Positions 1-8,495 of a DNA stretch of 64,000 nucleotides are shown in pieces. The DNA is taken from NCBI RefSeq assembly GCF_000768555.3, contig NZ_KN293975.1:62001-126000 (forward strand), given 5' to 3'. A program made the translations under genes and the position numbers. This DNA is from Roseovarius mucosus DSM 17069 (lineage in GTDB: Bacteria; Pseudomonadota; Alphaproteobacteria; Rhodobacterales; Rhodobacteraceae). The stretch's first letter is position 1. Each line of letters begins with the position of its first letter. Below the pieces are notes generated by a model. It was not told the DNA's origin, did no database searches, and saw nothing but the letters and a program-made list of their open reading frames with translations.

Positions 1-234
1 CGCTTTTTGGTGCAGCAGCTGGACCTTGTGCATCGCTCGATGGCCCTTTTGGCGACCACCTCTCTCGCGGCGGTTGGTCGGGATGAGGATGCGCTGCGCG
101 AACATGATGCGATTGTGGCTGGAATTGAGGCGCATGATAGTGCTGGGGCCGCGAAGGCGCTGCGCGATCACATCTCAAAGGCCTTTGTGACCCGGCTCAA
201 GCTTGATTCCGGAGAGGTCAAATCCACCGTTTGA
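1..234 (+). CDS. GntR-family transcriptional regulator, C-terminal part (partial)
   Basis: The reading frame is open from the first base and ends at 234, so only the last 77 residues are present; the DNA-binding half lies outside the window. The helical stretch with a conserved-looking H-D pattern (REHDAIVAGIEAHD) and the A-x-x-A-L-x-x-H segment is typical of the FCD ligand-binding domain of FadR-type GntR regulators. Its last 60 bases overlap the end of the convergent glycosyltransferase gene. The family assignment is good; ligand and targets cannot be told from this fragment. Confidence 0.7.
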   Translation, partial: RFLVQQLDLVHRSMALLATTSLAAVGRDEDALREHDAIVAGIEAHDSAGAAKALRDHISKAFVTRLKLDSGEVKSTV

Positions 235-2106
235 GATGCGGCTCCCTCGGGCCGTGACGGAGAGGCCATGCGTGGTCTTGTCCCAGAAGAACGGCCTGAG
301 GATCAGCTCATAAAGCGCCTTGTAGGCAGCAATCGCCCCGAGCGGTGTGTAGAAATGCATCGTCGGGGCCCAAGCCATAAGATGCCGGTGTCGGGGCCCC
401 GAGACCGAGGCCATATGAAGGCAGACATTCAGAACCTCGACCAGCAGAAAAAGACTGCCCAACGCCATCAGCAACGCATGCGGAACTGTTCCGTCAAGCG
501 GGTGAGGCAAGCCAAAGAGCACCAGCCAAAAGGACCACAAGACTGGCGCCAGCAGGAATTGCGAGAGTGCCGAGACGAAATGTGCCTGAAATCCCCAGAA
601 CTTGCGCGGCCCAAGCTGCTGATATAGCAATCTTGGTCGGCGCATATGCACGAGATAGGTGGTCATATAGCCCTTGAGCCAGCGAGAGCGTTGTTTGATC
701 CAAGGCCAGGCCCGGCAATTGGCCTCTTCCTCGGTCACGGTTTGTATCATTTCGGTGCGATAGCCATGCCTTGCCAGACGAAAGCCAAGGTCGGCATCCT
801 CGGTCACATTGTGCGCATCCCACCCGCCCAACTCCTCGAGCGCGTCGCGGCGGAAATAGAGCGTGGTGCCGCCAAGCGGAATGGCCAGCCCAAGCCGGGC
901 CATTCCGGGCATCAGGGAGCGGAACCAAGTGGCGTATTCGATGGTGAAACATCGGGCGAGCCAATTTTGCGTGGGATTGTAATAATCAAGTATCCCTTGA
1001 AGGCAGGCTACGTCGCGCGGCACCTGTTGAAACCGTCGCGCGACGATGGTGATCTGATCGGCCTCGGGCGCATCCTCTGCATCGAAAATGCCGATGATAT
1101 CGCCTTGACAGAAATCGAGCGCGTAATTCATCGCGCGGGGTTTTGTGCGCGGTTTGCCATCTGGCACGATCACGGGCCGAACCCATGGCGGCAGGTCGAT
1201 ACCTGCCAGTGTCTGACGGGTCAGCGCATCCTCTTCTTCCAGCACAAGGATCACATCAAGCAGGCATTTTGGATATGTGAGGCGGCTGAGACGGGCAATC
1301 AGCGCATGGGCAATTTCGGTTTCGCGAAAGAGCGGCACGAGAACCGATACCTTGGGCAGGGGTTGTGGCGGGGTGGGGCCACGGGGCGTGTCAGAGCGGG
1401 CAGAAGTCTGCGCCAGAAAGGCCGCGATTTTCAACCCGGCTGAGACAATGAGCGTAAAGCATGCCCAGACCGCAAAGAGGGCAAAAACCGTGATCGGAAA
1501 GGCAAGGCTCAGCGCTATGATCACCGCAAGGCCCACGAGCGTCAATCGCAGACGGCGGTGCTGATGGACACCCCAGGTGCGGCAACTCTCAATTTCAGGC
1601 ACTCGCGCCTCGGCCATTTGGCGCAGAATGTCGCGATGCTCTTGCGCGATGCGGTCCTGTATCGCGTGGCGCGGGGCCATCACGACGCGCGCGCCGTCCA
1701 GCTTGCGAGGCAGGGCAGGGCGCAGCGCGGCAAGACTGTCTGGTCCGCCAGTGGCAAGAACGGGAACACCAGCAGCGGACTGGATCGGCAGCATGCCATG
1801 TTTCAAAAGAAATCGCGGATCAAGACCGGTCTCAACCAGCTCTGCGCGCATCACATCCTCGGCGCTCAGCCGCGTGCTTGAGAGGCGGCGGGCGTGCGCT
1901 GCAAGAAGGTCGTCTTCCGTGGCCAGCCCTTCGGCCTGGAGAATGCGGTCGAGCGAGGTGTCGCAATGTAGCCGCACCATTTCAGCCAGCGTCGCATCCG
2001 ACCGGCTGATTGTCCCGGCGCGCACCAATTCGCGGCCCAGTGGATTCATGGGCACCTGTGCGCCCAAATCGCGCGATCTCATATGGCGCAGTTCGGAGAT
2101 CCCCAT
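175..2106 (-). CDS. Family 2 (cellulose-synthase-like) membrane glycosyltransferase
   Basis: A 643-residue processive-type glycosyltransferase. The first ~170 residues resemble the small N-terminal domain of type II secretion/pilus ATPases (MshEN-like), which often binds nucleotides such as c-di-GMP. Two hydrophobic helices follow at about 190-235. The GT-A catalytic domain (about 250-480) shows the FDAED metal-binding motif, a TED acid motif and the QRSRW product/acceptor motif, and is followed by more membrane helices. It should transfer sugars from a nucleotide sugar to an exported polysaccharide or glycolipid at the inner membrane. The start at 2106 has a purine-rich GGGGAAGGG upstream. 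It lies 94 bases downstream of carA on the same strand. The sugar substrate is unknown. Confidence 0.8.
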   Translation of the reverse strand: MGISELRHMRSRDLGAQVPMNPLGRELVRAGTISRSDATLAEMVRLHCDTSLDRILQAEGLATEDDLLAAHARRLSSTRLSAEDVMRAELVETGLDPRFLLKHGMLPIQSAAGVPVLATGGPDSLAALRPALPRKLDGARVVMAPRHAIQDRIAQEHRDILRQMAEARVPEIESCRTWGVHQHRRLRLTLVGLAVIIALSLAFPITVFALFAVWACFTLIVSAGLKIAAFLAQTSARSDTPRGPTPPQPLPKVSVLVPLFRETEIAHALIARLSRLTYPKCLLDVILVLEEEDALTRQTLAGIDLPPWVRPVIVPDGKPRTKPRAMNYALDFCQGDIIGIFDAEDAPEADQITIVARRFQQVPRDVACLQGILDYYNPTQNWLARCFTIEYATWFRSLMPGMARLGLAIPLGGTTLYFRRDALEELGGWDAHNVTEDADLGFRLARHGYRTEMIQTVTEEEANCRAWPWIKQRSRWLKGYMTTYLVHMRRPRLLYQQLGPRKFWGFQAHFVSALSQFLLAPVLWSFWLVLFGLPHPLDGTVPHALLMALGSLFLLVEVLNVCLHMASVSGPRHRHLMAWAPTMHFYTPLGAIAAYKALYELILRPFFWDKTTHGLSVTARGSRISNGGFDLSGIKLEPGHKGL

Positions 2107-2200
2107 GTCGCGACCCTTCCCCTTGCGGCTGAGGAAAGGCTAGCGCGCGCTTGGTTAACGATGTTTTAACGACAGGTTAACAGGTGTGGGATTTTCGCAG

Positions 2201-3349
2201 TTATTTGACCATCGATGCCGCAAACCGCTCGAAGAGGTAGAAACTATCTTGCGGGCCGGGGCTGGCTTCGGGGTGGTGTTGCACCGAAAAGACCGGACGA
2301 TCCTTGATCCGGATACCACAATTCGAGCCATCAAACAAAGAGACATGGGTTTCGACCACACCGGCGGGCAGGGTCTGGCTATCCACGGCAAAGCCGTGAT
2401 TCATCGAAGTGATCTCGACTTTGCCGGTTTCGAGGTCCTTGACCGGGTGATTGGCGCCGTGATGGCCGTGGTTCATCTTGATAGTCTGAGCGCCAAGCGC
2501 GAGTGCCAGCATCTGATGCCCAAGACAGATGCCAAAGAGGGGCAGCCCTGCCTCCAGCACGCCTCGGATCATCGGCACTGCATATTTGCCCGTTGCCGCC
2601 GGATCGCCGGGGCCGTTGGACAGGAATACGCCATTGGGGGAATGGGCCAGCACATCCTCTGCGGTGGCGGAAGCGGGCAGCACTGTGACATCGCACCCGG
2701 CACTTGCGAGGCAGCGCAAAATGTTACGCTTTGCCCCATAGTCGACTGCGACCACCTTGTGCCGCGCATCGGTCTGGCGGACATACCCCTCGGGCCAAGC
2801 CCACCGCATTTCATCCCACCGATAAGACTGCGCGCAGGTCACATCCTTCGCGAGATCCATGCCTTCGAGTCCGGCAAAGCTGCGCGCACGCGCCACCAGA
2901 GCCTCGACATCGAATTTGCCTTCGGGATCATGGGCGAGGGCCACATGCGGCGCACCTTGTTGACGGATGGCACGTGTCAGACGACGGGTATCGATGCCGC
3001 CAATCGCGATACGGCCCCGCCGCGCCAGCCAATTGATCAGATGTTCCTGCGCGCGCCAGTTGCTCGGTTCGGTCGGATCCCATTTCACGACCATGCCTGC
3101 GGCCACCGGCTCGGCCGTCTCGTCATCCTCGGGATTTACGCCTGTGTTGCCGATATGCGGAAAGGTAAAGGTCACGATCTGTCCGGCATAGCTGGGATCG
3201 GTCATGATCTCTTGATAGCCGGTCATCGCAGTGTTGAAGCAGAGTTCCGCTGTGGTCACACCCACTGCACCGAACCCGTAGCCATAAAACAGCGAGCCAT
3301 CGGCAAGGGCAAGACAGGCAGTCGGGCGGGGGGTGGACGCTTGGGCCAT
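2201..3349 (-). CDS. carA: Carbamoyl-phosphate synthase small (glutaminase) subunit
   Basis: CarA hydrolyses glutamine and channels ammonia to CarB to make carbamoyl phosphate for arginine and pyrimidine synthesis in the cytosol. The 382-residue protein has the N-terminal CarA domain (ALADGSLFYGYGFGA, TGYQEIMTDPSYAGQ) and a class I glutaminase domain with the nucleophile elbow GICLGHQML and the C-terminal HHPEASPGP. I chose the ATG at 3349, because the longer frame to 3412 adds a basic tail not seen in the family. CarB is not in the window. A 163-base gap separates it from the divergent yqeY-like gene and should hold both promoters. Confidence 0.95.
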   Translation of the reverse strand: MAQASTPRPTACLALADGSLFYGYGFGAVGVTTAELCFNTAMTGYQEIMTDPSYAGQIVTFTFPHIGNTGVNPEDDETAEPVAAGMVVKWDPTEPSNWRAQEHLINWLARRGRIAIGGIDTRRLTRAIRQQGAPHVALAHDPEGKFDVEALVARARSFAGLEGMDLAKDVTCAQSYRWDEMRWAWPEGYVRQTDARHKVVAVDYGAKRNILRCLASAGCDVTVLPASATAEDVLAHSPNGVFLSNGPGDPAATGKYAVPMIRGVLEAGLPLFGICLGHQMLALALGAQTIKMNHGHHGANHPVKDLETGKVEITSMNHGFAVDSQTLPAGVVETHVSLFDGSNCGIRIKDRPVFSVQHHPEASPGPQDSFYLFERFAASMVK

Positions 3350-3512
3350 GGGGGCGAGTCTCCGGCTCGGGCAAATTTGCGCATACCTACGGGGGGGGCG
3401 GGGTCGGGTCAAGGGTCTGATCGCGGCAGCGGGCGGCTTGCTCGGCGGTTGCCATCGCGGGGCGCTTGGCGTTAGGCTCTCTCTCTTGTGACGATCATGG
3501 GGATGACACGGA

Positions 3513-3971
3513 ATGGAACTGCGTGCACGGGTCGATCAGGCCCTGAAACAGGCGATGCGCGACAAGGCGGCGGGCCGGTTGGCGACCTTGCGTCTCATCA
3601 ACGCGGCGATCAAGGATCAGGAGATTGCCGGCCGCAGCGCGGACGGGGCAACCCCGGTCGGGGACGCGGAAATCATGGCTATTCTTGCCAAGATGACCAA
3701 GCAGCGCAACGAAAGCGTGCGCGCCTACGAAGAGGGTGGCCGGCTTGATCTGGCAGAGCGTGAGCGCGCGGAAATCGCGGTGATCGAGGAATTCCTACCG
3801 CGTCAATTGGCAGACGATGAAATTGCAGCCGCCATCGACAAGGCGATCGCCGATGTGGGCGCAAGCACGATCCGCGACATGGGCAAGATCATGGGCAAGC
3901 TCAAAGAGCGTCACGCAGGCCAGATGGATTTTGGCGCGGTCGGGCCGCAGGTCAAGGCGCGACTGGGTTAA
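3513..3971 (+). CDS. GatB/YqeY domain protein
   Basis: A 152-residue cytosolic protein of the YqeY family, full length for the family. The N-terminal half carries the helical R-L-A-T-L-R-L-I-N-A-A-I-K-D pattern and the segment E-R-E-R-A-E-I-A-V-I-E-E-F-L-P-R-Q-L, while the C-terminal half has the GKIMGKLKERHAG stretch typical of the domain shared with GatB, the tRNA-dependent amidotransferase subunit. The stand-alone function is not settled; a role in tRNA-linked amidation or translation quality is inferred from the domain. In many alphaproteobacteria it sits beside carA, as here. Confidence 0.9.
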   Translation: MELRARVDQALKQAMRDKAAGRLATLRLINAAIKDQEIAGRSADGATPVGDAEIMAILAKMTKQRNESVRAYEEGGRLDLAERERAEIAVIEEFLPRQLADDEIAAAIDKAIADVGASTIRDMGKIMGKLKERHAGQMDFGAVGPQVKARLG

Positions 3972-3977
3972 GTCGTC

Positions 3978-4892
3978 TCAAGCGGGGGCGCTGTGCACCA
4001 CCTTGACGCCAGAGAGAGCGGACTCAGCCGTTTTCATTTCCTCTGCGGACATCAAGCACATGGCCGTGCTGAGTGCATCAGCGATGGCGGCGCTTTTGGC
4101 GGTGACGCTGATGAGTTGCCAGCGTGCAGTTGCGGGGGCGCCGGTGCGAGGATCAAGGATGTGACCCGCTGTGCCCTCTGTGTCAAACACAGTGCCGCGT
4201 GGGGCGGAGGAAGCCAGAGCGCGATCGCGCAGGCCGATTTGCGGGCGGTCAGGCGCGTCGAGCGTCACGGACCAGTCGCCCCCCTGCGGATTGCCGCCAA
4301 GGGCGCATAATTCGCCGGTATCGATTAGAATGTCGTTCAATCCCTCGGTCTGCAAGAGATGCGCGATACGGTCCGCGATATAGCCCTGCGCAATGCCATT
4401 GAGCGTGAGCGCCATGCCGGGGCGTAATGTGATGGCTTCGGCGTCATAGCGTAGATCGTCCCATGCTCCATGGGCGCGGGCGGCGGCAATTTCGGCCTCT
4501 GCGGGGGCATTGCCTGCGCTGTAACTGCGGGCGTAGAGATCCCAGAGCGGTTGCACGCTTGGGTCAAACAGCCCCCCTGTTGCGCGGTGCGCGGCAGCGG
4601 CCTGAGACAGGCAATCCAGCAACTCAAAAGGCGGCGCGTCGAGATGACCGGCGGCGTTGAGTTGGCTGAGCGCAGAGGTCGCGCGATAGAGACTGAAAAT
4701 CTGTTCCAGCCGTTCGATTTCGGCGCGGGCGCTCTCGCTGATCCGCGCCGCCTCGGGGTGGCAGAGCGTGATCGTGGCGCGTGCGCCAAGGGCATTGCCC
4801 TGCCAGCGGTAGAGCGGCGTGGCCTGCGCCCTGTGGGCAAAGGCGAGCGTTGCGGCGGAGATGCTCAGGAAACGGCGGCGAGAGAGGGTCAT
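3978..4892 (-). CDS. nosX: FAD:protein FMN transferase (ApbE family), NosX
   Basis: Last gene of the nos operon. The 304-residue protein starts with a Tat signal (SRRRFLS) followed by a hydrophobic stretch ending A-Q-A, so it acts in the periplasm. The ApbE fold is shown by GNALGARATITL, the LTLNGIAQGYIADRI segment, ILIDTGELCALGGNPQGG and the GTAGHILDPRTG motif. ApbE enzymes cut FAD and attach FMN to a Thr of an SGAT-type motif; the likely client is NosR, which carries such a motif. I used the ATG at 4892, which places the Tat motif near the N-terminus. One base separates it from nosL. Confidence 0.9.
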   Translation of the reverse strand: MTLSRRRFLSISAATLAFAHRAQATPLYRWQGNALGARATITLCHPEAARISESARAEIERLEQIFSLYRATSALSQLNAAGHLDAPPFELLDCLSQAAAAHRATGGLFDPSVQPLWDLYARSYSAGNAPAEAEIAAARAHGAWDDLRYDAEAITLRPGMALTLNGIAQGYIADRIAHLLQTEGLNDILIDTGELCALGGNPQGGDWSVTLDAPDRPQIGLRDRALASSAPRGTVFDTEGTAGHILDPRTGAPATARWQLISVTAKSAAIADALSTAMCLMSAEEMKTAESALSGVKVVHSAPA

Positions 4893-4893
4893 A

Positions 4894-5469
4894 TCAGTTC
4901 TGCCTTTCACGGGACAGTTGGTTCAGGCGTGCCTCGAAATCGTCCTCTTCGGCGCGGTCGGTGCTGTCAGGCGCGATAGGCACAGCCGAGAGCACCTCGG
5001 CATCTGCAACCTCTGCCAGTCGCAGGACCTGCCCGCCCCGCATATCTGCAAAGTCTGAGGCATCCTTGGCGTCAAGAAACGGCACCAGTTCGGGCGCGTC
5101 CATGCCGCCCGTTGCATCCGAGCCGATGACATAATGCGCCGCCGTTGCGTCAATCCAGTTCTCGGCACCGGGATGCTCCCAACTGGCGGCGGGAGCGGCC
5201 ATGTCGTTGACATAAATAGCGGTGATGGCGTGGCTCTGTTCGGGCATGCGCTGATAGGCGATGGCGTCGCGCACCTGACTGAAGAAGAGCGGATGATCCA
5301 AGCCCTCAAGATGCACCTGCGCCTTGGGGCCGGGATGCTCCAAGAGGTCCATCTGACAGTAGTGGCCGACGGCCTCGGCCGTCAGCGGCACGGGTTCGGG
5401 GCGTGTCGCCACATCTTCCTTGCAGGCCGCAAGGGTGATGGCCAAGAGGAGAAGCGGAAGCCATTTCAT
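4894..5469 (-). CDS. nosL: Copper-binding lipoprotein NosL
   Basis: NosL is a membrane-anchored copper chaperone that helps supply Cu(I) for the CuZ centre of nitrous oxide reductase. The 191-residue product has a lipoprotein signal with lipobox L-A-A-C (Cys16), then the C-Q-M pair within GHYCQMDLLEH that fits the NosL copper site, followed by the typical F-F-S-Q-V-R-D-A segment. The start ATG at 5469 overlaps the nosY stop by ATGA, which indicates translational coupling. The acidic C-terminal tail is longer than the core family. Confidence 0.92.
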   Translation of the reverse strand: MKWLPLLLLAITLAACKEDVATRPEPVPLTAEAVGHYCQMDLLEHPGPKAQVHLEGLDHPLFFSQVRDAIAYQRMPEQSHAITAIYVNDMAAPAASWEHPGAENWIDATAAHYVIGSDATGGMDAPELVPFLDAKDASDFADMRGGQVLRLAEVADAEVLSAVPIAPDSTDRAEEDDFEARLNQLSRERQN

Positions 5470-6299
5470 GGCGTGACCCTCCGCAGCGCGGCAACCGCCA
5501 GACCAAAGGCGCCAACCGGCCAGAGCAGGACCGAGATCAACGCATGGGCTGCCGGAATGGTCTGCGCCGCGCCGCCAAGGCCAGAGGCCGCTGCTGTCGC
5601 CTCGGAGGCCGCAAGGTTGTAGAGGCGGAAGGCGTCGGCGGGATTGGCCAAGAGGAGCCACGGCAGAGCATGGGTGGTAAAGACGCCGCCGCCATCCGCC
5701 ACCACCGCTGCCAAGAGACCCAGATCATAAAGCACGACAAATGCCAGCCAGACGCCGATTGCAAGCCCCGCTGCCGCCCCCGGACGCCGGGCGATGGCCG
5801 AGAGCGTATAACCGAGTGCCAGAAACACTGCACCCAACAGTATCGAGGACCAGAAGAGGCGCACGAGCGCGGGCAGACCCGTCAGCGCCTCGGGATCTGT
5901 CGCAAGGGCGGCAATGGCGGCCAGCCCATAGCCTGCGCCGACCGCGATCGTCAGCACCGTCAGATGCGCCGCGAATTTTCCCATCAGAATGCCAGAGCGC
6001 GACACCGGGTAGGTCAGCGTGAGCGAGAGCGTGCCGCGCTCGACCTCGCCCGCCACGGCGTCAAAAGACATCAATAGCGCCATCAGCGGCACCAGATAGA
6101 CGCCAAGGGACGTCAGGCTGGCCACTGTGACCGAGAGCGCATCCACGCCGACCTCGCCGGTGGGCGCGCTGCCTGCGGCCGAAAGGACAAGGGCAAAGAG
6201 CGCCATCAGCGCAACGGTGATCGTCACCCAACGATTGCGCAGCGCGACGCGGAATTCGGTGGCCCCAAGGGCGAAAACGGGGCGGATGAGGGCGGTCAT
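5466..6299 (-). CDS. nosY: ABC-2 type permease NosY
   Basis: Membrane subunit of the NosDFY ABC complex needed for CuZ assembly. The 277-residue protein has six predicted hydrophobic segments and the ABC-2 pattern, including the conserved F-D-A-V-A-G-E-V-E-R-G-T-L-S-L-T-L-T-Y-P-V-S coupling segment around residues 80-105. It overlaps nosL at its end and nosF at its start (ATGA), so translation of nosF, nosY and nosL is probably coupled. The energised partner is NosF, and NosD is the periplasmic component. Confidence 0.92.
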   Translation of the reverse strand: MTALIRPVFALGATEFRVALRNRWVTITVALMALFALVLSAAGSAPTGEVGVDALSVTVASLTSLGVYLVPLMALLMSFDAVAGEVERGTLSLTLTYPVSRSGILMGKFAAHLTVLTIAVGAGYGLAAIAALATDPEALTGLPALVRLFWSSILLGAVFLALGYTLSAIARRPGAAAGLAIGVWLAFVVLYDLGLLAAVVADGGGVFTTHALPWLLLANPADAFRLYNLAASEATAAASGLGGAAQTIPAAHALISVLLWPVGAFGLAVAALRRVTP

Positions 6300-7189
6300 T
6301 GATCATCTCTCCGGCTGAAATGGCTGTAGAGGTCTTCGAGGCTGGGGGGGATGATCTCGACATCCTCGATCAATCCCTTGAGGGCAGCGATATGGCCAAG
6401 GCGGGTCAGCTTTTCGTGGTGCGAGCAGGTCAGATCGACCATGACACCGTTGCGCCGCCCGCCTGCGAGTTGTGCGGCCACCTGATCCGCCGCGCCGGGA
6501 TGCGCCGAGATTTGCAGGCGGATCGGCAAGGCGGCCTGACGGCGCAGGGCATGGAGCGTGTCATTGGCCATGAGGCGCCCTTGAGACAGGATCACGATCC
6601 GGTCGGTGCGGGCCTCGACCTCGGTCAGGGCATGGGACGAGAGCAGGATTGCGGCGCCCTCGGCGGCCAGACCGTCAAGGATAGCATAGAACTCGCGCCG
6701 CGACACGGGATCAAGGCCGCTTGTGGGCTCGTCCAGAATCAGAAGGCGCGGCTGTCCGATCAACGCTTGTGCAAGGCCGACCCGCTGGCGCATGCCCTTG
6801 GAATAGGTGCCTATGCGGCGGCGGGCGGCGTGGCCCAATCCCACACGCTCCAACAGGCCCATCGCCTGCGCCGGATCGCAACCGCGCAGGCGCAGGTAGA
6901 GGCGGATTTGTTCCAGCCCGGTCAACGCGGGATGAAAGGCCACGTTTTCGGGCAGATAGGCGGTGCCCTCGCGGGCGGCCTGACTGCCTGGTGCGGCGTC
7001 CAATACCTTGATCTGTCCCGATGTGGCGGGGATGAGGCCGAGGATGATCTTCATGAGCGTGGATTTGCCCGCGCCATTGTGGCCCAAGAGCGCCACCCGT
7101 TCACCAGGGGCGACGGTAAAGCCCACGGCGTCGAGCGCGGTCACGCCGTCGTAGCGCTTAGTGACTTGCGAGAGGGTTAAACGTGTCAT
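6296..7189 (-). CDS. nosF: ABC transporter ATPase NosF
   Basis: Cytosolic ATPase of the NosDFY complex. Walker A (GHNGAGKST), signature region (YSKGMRQRVGLAQAL) and Walker B (RLLILDEPTSGLDP) are intact, followed by the H-loop SSHALTEVE. The 297-residue length suits the family. Two ATGs lie six bases apart (7195 and 7189); the AGAAAGA stretch is better spaced for 7189. The gene begins inside the end of nosD (about 30-base overlap) and ends by overlapping nosY. Confidence 0.93.
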   Translation of the reverse strand: MTRLTLSQVTKRYDGVTALDAVGFTVAPGERVALLGHNGAGKSTLMKIILGLIPATSGQIKVLDAAPGSQAAREGTAYLPENVAFHPALTGLEQIRLYLRLRGCDPAQAMGLLERVGLGHAARRRIGTYSKGMRQRVGLAQALIGQPRLLILDEPTSGLDPVSRREFYAILDGLAAEGAAILLSSHALTEVEARTDRIVILSQGRLMANDTLHALRRQAALPIRLQISAHPGAADQVAAQLAGGRRNGVMVDLTCSHHEKLTRLGHIAALKGLIEDVEIIPPSLEDLYSHFSRRDDQ

Positions 7190-8492
7190 CGTCATTCTTT
7201 CTGTTGCGCGCGTCTGTTATTGCTTTCGCTTCCATCGCGGCGATGTCATCGGGCACCGTCACGGTGACGGGCCGCATCAGGGGCGCGCTATCCAGCACGC
7301 CGCCGGGCAGGGAGGCGGGGAAATGTTTCTGGCTCCAGCGGATCAGTTGCACGGCAGGCGCGCCCATCAAGAGGCTGGCGGCGGGTTGCGACCACAGGAT
7401 GTGGTCCATCAGGTCATTGGGGCGAAAGCCGGCATCGGCAATGCCGTCGCCATCCAGATCAAAGGCGGGATGGTCCGACCAGTAGTTGCCGCGCCCGTCA
7501 TGACTCCATTCCACATCCTTGGTGCCGACGTACTTCACTTGGGTGCGGTTGCCGACAAAGGCGTTGCCGGTGATGGCGTTGCGTTCCGATCCAGCTGTGA
7601 AATGGATGCCGATCTCGCAGCCCTCGAACCGGTTGTCATAGATCAGGTTGCGGTGGGCGTTGTAGATAAACGTGCATTTCTCTGCCCCGCCACGCACGAG
7701 ATTGCCGCGAATATCGGCGTTGTTGGCGTAGTTGAGCATGAGCCCATGGCTGCGGTCCGCGAGGCTGAGATTGTCATGCACGATGATCCGGTCCGAGAAC
7801 ATCAGTGCAAAACCCAGCGTATTGCCGATTGAGATATTGCCCGACACTTCTGAGTTGTTGGCATACATATAATGCACCGCAAACCGCAGGTCGCGCATCA
7901 GGTTGCGGCGGAATATGCCGTTGTTTGAGGCGTTCACGAAAATGCCGTCGCGGCCAAGGCGGATGTCGTTATCTTCGATGATCGTACCCGGCGCATTCCA
8001 GACATAGACACCGTTGCCCCGGCTGTTCATGTGGTGATCCGTGCGCCCGACAATTCGGTTGCCGCGCACAGTGGCATCCTTGGGCCCATGCACATCGACG
8101 CCGTAGAGATTGCCGAGGATGTCGTTGTCTTCGACCAGCACACGTGCAGCAGTTCGGGTGATCTGTACGCCGCTGTCGATGGCGTCATGGTCGCTGCCCG
8201 ATCCAATCAGGGTGAGGCCGCGCACGGTAATATCACTGCCGGTTATGGTGATCACGCTGCCGGTGCTGCCTGCGTCGATGGTGGCCGTCCCTTGCCCGTC
8301 GAGTGTGAGGGCGCGGTCGAGTGTCACCGGGCCTGCGTGCAGGCCCGGCGCGAGGGTGAGCACATCGCCGGGCAATGCCCCGGCGATGGCAGTGGCAAGC
8401 GCCCCGATCTCAGCCGGTACATGCCGCTCGGCGGCGGCGACCGGGATCGCCACAGTGAGAAACAGGATCAGGCCAAGGATGAGGCGCAGCAT
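7158..8492 (-). CDS. nosD: Periplasmic copper-processing protein NosD
   Basis: A 444-residue exported protein with an N-terminal signal (hydrophobic LILGLILFLTVAIPVAAA) and repeated beta-helix turns of the PbH1/CASH type (N-x-I-x-x-N patterns such as VEDNDILGNLYGVDVHG and DNRFEGCEIGIHF). NosD docks on NosFY in the periplasm and delivers copper to apo-NosZ. The C-terminal part has the GRGNYWSDHPAFDLDGDGIAD segment characteristic of NosD. It follows nosZ by three bases. Confidence 0.94.
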   Translation of the reverse strand: MLRLILGLILFLTVAIPVAAAERHVPAEIGALATAIAGALPGDVLTLAPGLHAGPVTLDRALTLDGQGTATIDAGSTGSVITITGSDITVRGLTLIGSGSDHDAIDSGVQITRTAARVLVEDNDILGNLYGVDVHGPKDATVRGNRIVGRTDHHMNSRGNGVYVWNAPGTIIEDNDIRLGRDGIFVNASNNGIFRRNLMRDLRFAVHYMYANNSEVSGNISIGNTLGFALMFSDRIIVHDNLSLADRSHGLMLNYANNADIRGNLVRGGAEKCTFIYNAHRNLIYDNRFEGCEIGIHFTAGSERNAITGNAFVGNRTQVKYVGTKDVEWSHDGRGNYWSDHPAFDLDGDGIADAGFRPNDLMDHILWSQPAASLLMGAPAVQLIRWSQKHFPASLPGGVLDSAPLMRPVTVTVPDDIAAMEAKAITDARNRKNDDDTFNPLASH

Positions 8493-8495
8493 GGC

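Noticed and set aside
2186..3475. 429-residue open frame antisense to carA
   Set aside because: The sense frame is an intact carA; the antisense one has no ribosome site or family match by eye.
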